From assembly GCA_020466095.1 (NCBI GenBank), contig CM035807.1:100989436-101053435 (forward strand): a stretch of DNA of 64,000 nucleotides, in the 5' to 3' direction. The notes under the pieces are model-generated. The model was given only the letters and a program-made list of their open reading frames with translations. It was not told the origin of the DNA and searched no databases. Positions within the stretch are counted from its first letter, which is position 1. The number at the start of each line of letters is the position of its first letter. The translations under genes were made by a program, and so were the position numbers. Shown here piece after piece: positions 14,026-23,860 of the stretch. This DNA is from Chlorops oryzae (taxonomy: Eukaryota > Arthropoda > Insecta > Diptera > Chloropidae).

Positions 14026-14578
14026 ATTAACCTTATCAACATGCTGCGTACGATGCTTTCGGTAATGCAGCCAACGAACGACTTCTTCCTTACACTTCAA
14101 GAGTGCAAAAATGCGGCGAAACGAAAGAGAGTTTAGCACTTATGCTCACGCACACAAATTCACTCGCCCGATACACTACTACACGCACTTAACACTCCGC
14201 GATCCGAAACTTTCGAAAACGGACCGAACACACCCACGGACAGAAACAGACTGAGCTCTTGAGCTTGGCTGAAGCTAGGCTAAAGACAATAAAATGCTTT
14301 GTCATTCTGATATGTTGCGATCGAGCACGAGTCATTCGATTTCGGCATGAATAGAAGGAATTCTTCTGTGTTTTTCGTAGCTCAGGTAGATTGGTATTAA
14401 TTTTGTTAATATGTATGTGTTTCATATTATTCCGTTATATTATTCAAGTGATCAGAAACCTTTAACACGCAGTTTAGTAAAGTTGACTAAATAAAAGTTT
14501 CAAATCACCTCAGAGTGACCTTTGGAATTCAATGTGAATAATGAAATAAGCAAAATGTTTTATATAGAAAGTAGGAAG
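14026..14578 (+). repeat. Unclassified interspersed repeat, copy A
   Basis: First unit of a tandem pair. Landmarks in order are AATTAACCTTATC, a CAACGAACGACTTCTTCC block, ACACGCACTTAACACTCCGC, an AATAAA inside GACAATAAAATGC, ATGTTGCGATCG, GTAGCTCAGGTAGATTGG, TTATATTATTCAAGTGATCAG and CACCTCAGAGTGACC. The same order recurs at 14588, 20572 and, inverted, 47057. It could be a solo LTR, a non-autonomous DNA element or a composite; no coding capacity was recognised. Confidence 0.8.
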
Positions 14579-14587
14579 GTAAAAAAA

Positions 14588-15133
14588 ATTAACCTTATCG
14601 ACATGTTGCTAACGATACATGTCGGCTATGGAGGCAACGAACGACTTCTTCTTTTCACTTCAAAAGCCCCGAAATGCAGCGAAACGAAAGAGATTTTAGC
14701 ACTTATGCTCACGCACACGAATTCACGCACACGACTTTACTCGCCCGATACACTACTACACGCACTTAACACTCCGCGATCCGAAACTCCCGAAAAACCG
14801 ACCGAACACACCCGCGGACCGAAACAGACTGAGCTCTTGAGCTTGGCTGAAGCTAGGCCAAAGACAATGAAATGCTTTGTCATTCCGATATGTTGCGATC
14901 GAACACGAGTCATTCGATTTCGGCATGAATAGAAGGAATTCTTCTTTTAGTTTTCGTAGCTCAGGTAGATTGGTATTATTTTGGTTTTTCTAAATATGTG
15001 TTTCATATTATTCTGTTATATTATTCAAGTGATCAGAATCGTTAAATACGCAATTTAGTAAAGTTGACTAAATAGAAATTTCAAATCACCTCAGAGTGAC
15101 CTTTGGACTTCAATGTGAATAATGAAATAAGGA
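14588..15133 (+). repeat. Unclassified interspersed repeat, copy B
   Basis: The AATTAACCTTATC landmark repeats 562 bp after the one in copy A. The unit is otherwise collinear with copy A, with a small extra ACGCACACGACTTTACTC segment. Open frames across it are artefacts of the repeat. Confidence 0.8.
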
Positions 15134-15169
15134 AACGTGTGCTTCTCTGGTGCGAATATTCCGAATTCC

Positions 15170-15420
15170 GACATGTTGCGATCGGACACGTATCAATCGA
15201 GCTCGACAGGTTCAGGCTCAGGTAGATTGGTATTATTTTTGTTTTTCTAAATATGTGTTTCATATTATTCTGTTATATTATTCAAGTGATCAGAATCGTT
15301 AAATACGCAATTTAGTAAAGCTGACTAAATAGAAATTTCAAATCACCTCAGAGTGACCTTTGGACTTCAGTGTGAAGAATGCAATAAGCAAAAATGTTCC
15401 TATGGTGCGAATTGAGACTT
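15170..15420 (+). repeat. Unclassified interspersed repeat, truncated copy C
   Basis: Begins at the internal CGACATGTTGCGATCG landmark and repeats only the 3' half (GATTGGTATTATTTTTG, TCAAGTGATCAGAATCG, CACCTCAGAGTGACC). The array is therefore two full units plus one 3' part. Confidence 0.8.
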
Positions 15421-17220
15421 CAGACTAAAAAAAGGTCATTCCTAGGAGTTTTAAATAAACTTAAATATTTAAAACCATAACAACTTTAAACAGGAAATTC
15501 AGATCAAAATACAACATAAGAAAGTTACCATAAAAAGTTCTTCCCATAGGCCGGATATTCACCGGATCAATTTGGCTTTCCCCGACTGAGAGACGTAAAG
15601 ACAGTTAGGGCAGCTAATGTACTGGACTAAAAGGTCGATTTGACTCATCTAATTGGAGTTTTCAAATTTTTGGACCAGGTATTTTTTATATTTGTGCTCA
15701 TTCATTTCAATGATCGAGTTTAAAGTTAATATTGTATTTTTACCACATTCTGAGCATACAAATTGGTGACTGGTGTACCTTCAATTGATTATTTTTATGG
15801 CAACATTTTGACTTTGCTTTAAACGACTTCATACAGTAATGAAAAGATAATCACATTCCAATCCTCGTTGGGAAAAGGACTTAGTTCTGCACCAACTGCT
15901 GAATGTAGTCATCTTCCTAATGTTTCATATAAATATGTATGCACATATATGACAAAAGCAAAATTATTTTGCACCCCAGCATAAGCTTAATAAATTGCCA
16001 TGAAACCTTAATTAGATAAAACCACATAGCCAACCCTTAAGTGGTACGAGACTTGAACTTAACATATACATTGATTCCAAAGATACTACTCAATCCTCTC
16101 ATGAGGTAAACCATTTTGGCTTTCCGAAGCTAATATTAATGAAAATATTATTCGATTACTTTTAGACATAGTTCGGCTTCCGCTTTCACTTCTTGTGGCA
16201 GCTGTATTTTTCTTGATGGGGAAGAGTAATTTTTATTAATAGGGCTTTTTTGGTCTAAGGTTTGAGCTACTATTATTTCTGGAATTATTACCAACAGTGG
16301 CACAGCAATCATTATTCCTATAATAACTATTTGTGTCGATATATGTTATTAAGACTCAATTTTCTAAACCAGGGGCGTATGCTGCTGGGATTTGCTTTGG
16401 AGAATGCAAACCTCTTCTGAAGTGTGAGAAATTACAAAGGAAAAGTAGAAAATAGTCACAAAATTTCAAAATACACATTGTATATAATTTTTTTTATGAT
16501 TGAAAATCCCTCCTTATTCGAAACCATCCTTTCATGAATTCTTGAATTTATTTCGCTTAAATTTACTATCAAAACTAGAACAAAAAGCACTCGAGTATTC
16601 AACAGAATATCAATTTTCATTAACAAAAAAACTTTCAGCACGCTTAATCCCGAAAACTATGCTTCATTTTTTGTATACGGGGATGAGAAAACACATCCGT
16701 TATAAAATTTAATAAAGACAAATACCGAAAAATCTACATAGCAGAAAATTGTCAGCTTCGTTAAGTATCTTGTCACTTGCCAATTAGTTGTGGCAAATAG
16801 TTTTCAAACATGTCTAAGCCGATGTGCTCGCTCGTTCACCCCTTTCACATTTTATCCTTTCTCATGATTCAAATAAATTTATTCTCTTTTCTCTATTATT
16901 TCACACGCAAAATCGATTGTTGCGTGACTCACTTTAATAGAAATCAACGTTTTTTGTTTTATTTTATTTTACTTATCAAAAGTACTGATTGTCTTTCACT
17001 TCTCTTTTATTGTGGCATTTTGTCGGTCTACTTGCTTACGTGACACAATCATATGAAAGAAAAACCAAGTAAGGGTGTTGTAGTCAGGCGAGCCCAACAC
17101 AGCACAGGCATATATTTTTGAAAATTTTTCAAAACAGGCCCCAAGACCATTACCATTAAGACATGGTATTCTGGAGATTTTTAAAGTCATTAATGGCTTC
17201 ATATCCCGATGTTGGTTCAA
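15421..17220. other. Gene-less stretch
   Basis: No recognisable gene or element. Short open frames only. Confidence 0.5.
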
Positions 17221-17490
17221 TTTCTTTATGAAACCGCTATTTTTCCACGCCCAATTTTCAAATTTTGAGAAATTTAATCGGGGTCTTAAAAAAACCGGGT
17301 CTAAAACTCTAGACTAAACTAAAATATATCGAAAAGCTCCGATTTTGGGATTTTTGTGGCAGACCCTAGTATTGGAAATACCTCTAAAGATGGTCGATTC
17401 TCGAACTTGATCTTAGCTATGTCCCTGTACATACACATACCGAATTTCGTGAAGGCAGTTCAACTCATTCGCCAAGAAAACTGTGTACGG

Positions 17491-17568
<78 letters not shown>

Positions 17569-17705
17569 GGACATGTCTAAATCGAATCTCCTGGTGACGC
17601 TGATCATTTCTATATACATTTCGTATGGTCTATCTCGAATGGTTCTGGGTGTCCCACACAGCCACACAAACGCAATATACCCTCGACACTGTGTATGTTG
17701 AGTAT
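17221..17705 (+). mobile_element. DINE-1/Helitron-like element with internal GACA microsatellite
   Basis: Layout: a 5' region with Drosophila DINE-like phrasing (GGTCGATTCTCGAACTTGATC), a CAGA/GACA microsatellite, then GACATGTCTAAATCGAATC, CTGATCATTTCTATATAC, and a tail with AATATACCCTCGA closing at GTTGAGTATAAAA. This order is known from DINE-1-like non-autonomous Helitrons of flies. A second copy lies inverted at 49031-50890. The 5' boundary is uncertain. Confidence 0.7.
17491..17572. repeat. (ACAG)n microsatellite with GGAC interruptions
   Basis: About 20 tetramer units, interrupted three times by ACGG. It is internal to the DINE-like element. It produces open frames rich in Thr-Asp-Arg-Gln or Val-Cys-Leu-Ser, which are artefacts. 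Confidence 0.95.
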
Positions 17706-19502
17706 AAAATTGTTTATTTTCCAACAAAAGAAAAAAAAGGACAAAAAACGAGGAAAATAGAAAATGTGTTGACATAAATTCGACATTGTTCGACACAAAA
17801 GTTGCAAGTTTTGTTAATTTAAATTTCGGATTATCATAAAAATGTTTTTTTGTGTACAAAACATATAAAGGGTCTTTGTTGTTGTTTATGTGTAAATGCA
17901 TAAATTAAGTAAACAAGGACGAAATTGAAAGTCAAATAGAATAAGTTGAATTCGAATAAATACCAAATTCATTGAGCCGTGAAAATGTGCTTCGAAGTTT
18001 TATGCCAAAAAATTCAAAAATAATTTCATTTTAAGCGAATTTTTTTCAGTTCATTTGATTGAGAAATATTTGCGTTTATAAAATTGATGGTCTTCTTCGA
18101 TGGCTAGATATTTTGAGTTGGTTTTAGAAGTGAGTACTACAAATGTTTATTTATTATTATTTTTTTTTTTCAAATTAATATTGAGGCATATATAAAATGT
18201 GTGATGATCAGAATGGAATCACCTCTTCTTATTTATGGAGTCCGCTCTGTCAACATTTTGCGAATGCTCTGTAGGTACAAGGAGTATTTAAACTACATAT
18301 AAACACTCTTTGGTAGGTATTTAGTGCTCCGTTCAGCCCACTGTTGTCAGTTTTGGGGAATCTCCCCTAAATTAAAAGACATTTGTGAAGTTTTTGTTTT
18401 TTAAAGATTTCAAAATTAAATTTTAGTAAAGTTTGTTCCTTGTTTTGAGACATTCTAGGGAACATTAACCAAAAAAAAATTGCCAACAATTGAGTGTGCT
18501 AAATGCAACCAATATGAACCGTATTAGATTAGAAGGAAACTGCCTGCTGCATGATAAAGTCTCCAATTCTGTAATCGATGACATATAGGTGACAATATCA
18601 TGCATGACTGTGATCTGTAAAACAGTTTTTTTTATGGTTTTTGAAAAAAGACGATGCTCATTTTGAATGACAATGTCACTGGTTACGTCATTTAAATCTT
18701 ATTAAAATTTAATACAAAAAATTCCATTCATTCGCCTTTCGATATACATACATAGTCCTACAAGCATTCTTCTTATCAAAGTGAAAAAAAAAATAACAAA
18801 ACTTATTTCAATTCGAAAGCTTTGATGCTCTCAGATACAATTCCTAACTCAAACACTAAAAAATTTGAATTCAAGAAATTTTCAAGCTTCTTTTCAAAGA
18901 TTCTCCAAGATCCAATTATTATTTCTTTATGATTTTTATGGTTGATAATTTTTTAAGCAGCTCCAATTAAAACTCAAACTCCACAAACTGTCTATAAAGG
19001 ATGGAAAGTTTAAGAAAAACTTTCAATTCATACACTCCTGCTTCAGATTGAGAATCCAAGGAAAGATTTCCTTCATCTTATCGTACTGCACTCTTCTCTC
19101 TTCTTGGAAAGCTACATATAAAAGGAGCGTGGGAGAGACAAGAAGAGTGACGGAAAGAGAGAAAAAGTAATTGTTAACCATTGTGGACAAAAAGAAAAAC
19201 GATTTCAAACGAAATTCTTTCTCCTCTTTAAACGATGGCTTCCTCAGTTGAGGCTCAAACTTTGACAAGTGTTGCAGCAAACACAGAAAGAATCTTCAAC
19301 AATTGTCGTTGGAAAAATATGGTACAGTATGGTATGTGAAGTATCTACTCCTCTCATATGCTATGAGGCTATCACTTCGAAAGAACTAATTTGGATTACG
19401 AGATTCCATGCAGAAATAATTTCTGAGAAATTATGGCTTAAAGCTTTTAAGGATCAAAATATTGAGATCAAATTTAAGGGACTACTGAAGGGCATTCAAT
19501 TG
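17706..19502. other. Gene-less stretch with an old dispersed repeat
   Basis: 18236-18345 and 18480-18515 resemble 39999-40110: a GGAGTCC-start block, CAACAT.TTGC.AATGCTC.GTAGGTA, then CCAACA.TTGAGT.TGCT.AATGCA. This indicates a diverged dispersed repeat of unknown class. Nothing else is recognised. Confidence 0.4.
18236..18515 (+). repeat. Diverged dispersed repeat (copy 1 of 2)
   Basis: Similar in order and sequence to 39999-40110. Here it is enlarged by about 170 bp of extra sequence between the two conserved blocks. Class unknown. Confidence 0.4.
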
Positions 19503-19630
19503 TAGGGTGCCCCAAAATATTTCTCTTCAAATCTTATAGTTGTACAAATGATTTTTAAAAAGCTTATGGGCTTAAGTATTTTTGAGACAATTTTTTTTGG
19601 AATAGGTTAAGAGGTTGAGCTACGAGCGCG
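19503..19630 (+). mobile_element. One-sided remnant of a hAT foldback family
   Basis: Begins TAGGGTGCCCCAAAA and stays alignable for about 100 bp with the left end of the complete element at 54124 (TAGGGTGTCCCAAAAA; then CTTATAGTTGTACAAATGATTTTT here against TTCATAGCTGCACAAGCGTTTTTT there). No matching right end is seen nearby, so the copy is truncated or interrupted. Confidence 0.6.
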
Positions 19631-19904
19631 CAAGTTCCCCAATTTTGCATGAACGCCCCTTACACCACACGTGTGTTTATCTTTTGAGAGAATAACTTTT
19701 TTGCTTGTTTATTTTCGTGGATGGAGAAGAAACAACAAAGTGTAAAATTGAAAGAAAAAAAAATTAAATTTGGAAAGTGTTTTACGGAAAACGCATTAAA
19801 CGAACTATTGACACAGAAAATATTTCAGTATAGCTCTTTAAGGTATGCTTTTGAACAGGTATTTAAAATATAGTATAACTTTAAGACATTACAATTAAGG
19901 AATA

Positions 19905-20415
19905 ATTGAAGCGGAGCCGCGAATAACGTTGTAAGCGACAAATTTTTTGAACCTTTTTTTTCAGACTTTCACTGTCAATAATACATGTGTTTTTATTTGG
20001 TCTAAACTTGGACATTTCTCAACAATTCAGAACCAGAAAGAAGCGAAGTGGCCTTGTGATTGTGAGTACTGAATGGTATCGTCGTTGCGACTGCAAAAGC
20101 GCGTAACAGCAATCTGCAATACCGCGCATTTACAAAATTCGCAAACTGATATATCGTGCTATTGACATGTGATTGTATATTGGAACCTTATTTAGCTCAC
20201 GCCATTTGAATTAGCCAATAAAAAACGTCCATGTCAACGTCATAGCAAAACGGCGTATTAGTTCTTGAGATGTTTTTGGCACGATATTTCATGTTTGCGA
20301 CTTTTTTAAATACGCGGTATTGCAGATTGATGTTACGCGCTTTTGCAATCGCAACGACTGTTTGGCAAATTTCCGATACTGTGAAATACACCGTTATTCG
20401 CGGCTCCGCTTCAAT
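19905..20415. mobile_element. MITE with TIR ATTGAAGCGGAGCCGC and TA target site
   Basis: The left end ATTGAAGCGGAGCCGCGAA is perfectly mirrored by the right end, which finishes TTCGCGGCTCCGCTTCAAT. TA lies on both sides (19903-19904, 20416-20417). A second, imperfect inner palindrome pairs GTCGTTGCGACTGCAAAAGC (near 20081) with its mirror near 20360. The TA target suggests a Tc1/mariner-type or similar transposase. No coding capacity. Confidence 0.82.
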
Positions 20416-20525
20416 TAATGCATCAAATACCTATGTTTTATTGTGTTATGAGTGTAAATGACGGACGTTTTGCAAAGAAAATAGTAAATGACGAGTTGAA
20501 TATAAATAAATCAATATAAATTTAA

Positions 20526-20546
20526 AGAGAGAGAGAGAGAGAGAGA
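20526..20546. repeat. (GA)n microsatellite
   Basis: About 10 GA units immediately upstream of repeat copy D. Confidence 0.9.
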
Positions 20547-20571
20547 AGGAAAAAACGTAGAAGAAAATTAA

Positions 20572-21235
20572 CCTTATCGACATGTTGCTAACAATACATG
20601 TCGGCTACGCAGCCAACGAACGACTTCTTCCATACACTTCAAGAGTGCAAAAATGCAGTGAAACGAAACGAAAGAGAGTTTTGCACTTATGCTCACGCAC
20701 ACGAATTCACTCGGCCGATACACTACTACACGCACTTAACACTCCGCGATCCGAAACTACCGAAAACCGACCGAACACACCCGCGGACAGAAACAGACTG
20801 AGCTCTTGAGCTTGGCTGAAGCTAGGCTAAAGACAATAAAATGCTTTGTCATTCTGATATGTTGCGATCGAACACGAGTCATTCGATTTCGGCATGAATA
20901 GAAGGAATTCTTCTTTGTGTGTTCGTAGCTCAGGTAGATTGGTATTAATTTTGTTAATATGTATGTGTTTCATATTATTCCGTTATATTATTCAAGTGAT
21001 CAGAAACCTTAAATACGCAGTTTAGTAAAGTTGACTAAATAGAAGTTTCAAATCACCTCAGAGTGACCTTTGGACTTCAATGTGAATAATGAAATAAGCA
21101 AATAAGCACGTGTGCTTCTCTGTTGCGAATTGAGATTTCATGCTATTATATTAGTCATTTCGACATGTTGCGATCGCACACGAATCAATCGTCTTCGGCT
21201 TAAGGAGAAGCAATTCTTCTTTGTGCTAATTTTTG
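20572..21235 (+). repeat. Unclassified interspersed repeat, copy D
   Basis: Collinear with copies A and B. It extends beyond the shared CACCTCAGAGTGACC block to a further ACATGTTGCGATCGCACACGA half-unit ending near 21235. It is a second location of the family, 5 kb from the A-B-C array and in the same orientation. Confidence 0.8.
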
Positions 21236-23139
21236 TAGCTTGCGAAGTTTTTTTTATTCAAGTCTTCTTAATTTTTATGTTTAATACGTTAAATTGGACA
21301 TATGTATGTATGTTACGTAACTACAAAATTAAATAGATTTCTCACTATATACCATAAGTTATCAGAATATTTATATGCATACGTTTTGGTGCTGGATTTA
21401 AATATTTTCTGTTGCCGTAAAAATCAAAGACCATTCGTGCTGAAAATGTATCCTCTAAAATGGTATTTATCCTCTAAAAACATCGATGAATGCCTTCTTT
21501 GAATGCAATTACTGTTCTTAATCAGCTTTCAACTGGACGTCCAGGCTTCTTTTCCAACGATGGTACCATTGACGTACCAATGGGTTGATTATAATAAATC
21601 TTAAAACAAAACAAACAAAAAACCAGTAAAAAGAAAGACCAAGGATGGGTTTTCCCTTTTGCAGACCCCGGAATAGGCCGGGACATTTTAATACGCAAGA
21701 AGAGCAAGAAATGATGGATTTTCCCCTATTTGCGTTCCCTTTTTTCGTGCATTCCAAAGGAGCTTTGAACGCTCAGAAGATAAATTGCGCTTTGCATTTT
21801 TGATCGACAGCTAAGTAAACCCATTTGTTCTCCTTCTGTTGCATCGCATGCGTGCCTGCACCTCGAGCATCCAGCATAAAGCATACAGCTTATAGCACTC
21901 GTGTAAACAAATACAAGAGACACATTGACAACAACACTATTATGGTGCACGTAAAAGTGGGGGAGGGGGGCAAAAAATAAATAAAATAAAAAATGTGTGG
22001 ACAGAAGCCTCTGAAAAACGCTCGAAACTATTCAGGTGCGAAATTGAGTGCACGAATAAATTTCGAGCACATCGTAGAAGAAGGACGAAAAAGGTGACAA
22101 AATGTTGGTCGCATGGCGGTAGAATGATTGCAATGGAGTTCGTAATCAGCTTTTTTTTTTTTTTTTTTTCTTTTTAGTTGATTTTCCGCACTGTCAGGTA
22201 GCAACGTGCATACAAATTCCTTTATCGCTCTCTGGCTATATGATTTAACTTAAAGTTTCCATTTCAATAAATTTCACAGCCACGTGCACACAGTCAACTC
22301 TCTTAATTCAATGCTTCGGGCTTAGCGCGCGGTATGAGTGAATGCATTACAGTTCCATCTTGAATATGCAACCGCAATAGAATCAGTTTCGTAGATGCTT
22401 CAGCCGTCATTCTTTCTTCTTTTCCTCTTCTTTTAAGCAGTAATAATGGCGCTATCAATCGTACTAAGCTTGTATAAACGGAAATATTTATGTATCAAAA
22501 GAAAAAAAAAAAAAGAATAGAGAGGAAACAAAACTGTCAGTTGCAAGCAAAGAAGGAAGCGAAAAGAAAAAAAAAAACGGAAAAAATAAACAAAAAAAGG
22601 AAAAATAAATAAAATGAAAGAAAAAGTGAATAAAAATATCGAGTAAAAAAAGCGCCAACAATTGGAACAGAAGTCAGCAAATTTAAAGCATTCTCGTCGC
22701 TATGACTTCAGAGAAGAACACACAAGACGGAAGACGGCTGGCATTGTCTGGGGAAAATCGTTTATTGAAGCATGACGAAGACAGACCGAAATATTCGCTG
22801 TTCCTTTTCTCCTTAATTGAGCTGTGAATTTGACGTGGAATTGATTAAATGTGACATCGAAATGTGTCAATTTAGTGACTTGACTGATTTCATTTTGAAC
22901 GGAACAGCGCGACGACCCAAGGATACCTACAGTTTCGGAGACAGTCTCGAAAAATGATTCTTTGTACCCGACCGAATTCATGGAACAGTTCACATGAGCG
23001 AACATCACGGACATTTTGTTCTCCTTTCCATAGTCACATTGAAAGGTTGTTAAGTTAACCTTCAAAAACAAAGATGATTAAAAGGACGAAGTTCAATAAA
23101 TGCATTAAACTAACTTCAAAAAATTTGAAGATATCCCTC
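21236..23139. other. Gene-less stretch
   Basis: 22500-22640 is purine-rich simple sequence. A minus-strand open stretch at about 22700-23077 reads for 123 codons. Its first codon is TTG, no family is recognised, and its length is within chance expectation. It is the least AT-rich part of the stretch, so a diverged exon cannot be excluded. Confidence 0.45.
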
Positions 23140-23213
23140 CATATTAATAAATTAGTACGATATCAGCAATTTACCCCTAAAAGTATGCTAAGAATTGTGA
23201 AAATCATAATAAG

Positions 23214-23461
23214 CAGGTCTCGGGCTTTTATTTTAAAGCATACCTTATGGAGTAAAAGTTTTGTATAACTCACATAAAATTATAAGTCAACTTAAATAAA
23301 GATTCAAATCGATTTCTAACTTCAACATGAATTTTTTTGAAGTCAGAAAAGCGGTTTGAAGTTCAAATTCGCTTCGATTATTCGCAAAATGTTGGTAAGA
23401 AAAAAATTTTGCCCCATAAAGTATGCTTTTAATTTATAAAAGCAAAAAAATCCGAACCCTG
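23214..23461. mobile_element. hAT MITE, CAGGGCTCGG family (array member 1)
   Basis: Ends CAGGTCTCGGGCTTTT and AAAAATCCGAACCCTG. The interior matches the copy at 60188, including GGTTTGAAGTTCAAATTCGC and CCCATAAAGTATGCTT near the right end. The terminal repeats have diverged. Confidence 0.8.
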
Positions 23462-23531
23462 TTGATAAATTATTACGATATCAATAGTTAACACCTCAAA
23501 GTATGCTAAGAATTGTGAAAATCATAATAAG

Positions 23532-23789
23532 CAGGGCTCGGATTTTGTTGATGTTAATTAAAAGCATACCTTATGGAGTAAAAGTTTTGTATAACTCACA
23601 TAAAATTATAAGTCAACTTAAATAAAGATTCAAATCGATTTCTAACTTCAATATGAATTTTTTTGAAGTCAGAAAAGCGGTTTGAAGTTCAAATTCGCTT
23701 CGATTATTCGCAAAATGTTGGTAAGAAACATTTTTGTCGCCCCACAAAGTATGCTTAAAATTTATAAATGGAAAAAAATCCAAGCCCTG
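23532..23789. mobile_element. hAT MITE, CAGGGCTCGG family (array member 2)
   Basis: Ends CAGGGCTCGGATTTTGTTG and AAAATCCAAGCCCTG. It is 258 bp long, the same as the copy at 60188 apart from one terminal base. The interior is almost identical to array member 1. Confidence 0.82.
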
Positions 23790-23860
23790 GTGATAAACTA
23801 GTACGATATCAATAGTTAACACCTCAAAGTATGCTAAGAATTGTGAAAATCATAATAAGT

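Larger units (their letters stand above)
23140..23860 (+). repeat. Tandem array: hAT MITE plus flank, about 320-bp period
   Basis: A 72-bp flank (…GTACGATATCA…AGTATGCTAAGAATTGTG…CATAATAAG) occurs three times, at about 23142, 23462 and 23790. A hAT MITE lies between each pair. The flank spacings are about 318 and 328 bp. After the third flank the sequence continues into unrelated TCTAATCAGACC. This shows tandem duplication of an inserted MITE together with neighbouring DNA. Confidence 0.85.

Noticed and set aside
14522..14932. 136-codon open frame within repeat copy B
   Set aside because: The frame is not conserved in copies A, D and E and has no known motif; it is incidental to the repeat.
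17413..17901. 162-codon and overlapping open frames across the GACA repeat
   Set aside because: They arise from the microsatellite of the DINE-like element; the residue pattern is purely periodic.
22700..23077. Possible exon of 123 codons on the minus strand
   Set aside because: No ATG at its start (first codon TTG), no known domain, a weak splice-acceptor context, and a length within chance expectation.
23140..23860. CRISPR-like array of 72-bp repeats with about 250-bp spacers
   Set aside because: The 'spacers' are two near-identical copies of a hAT MITE, so this is a tandem duplication.
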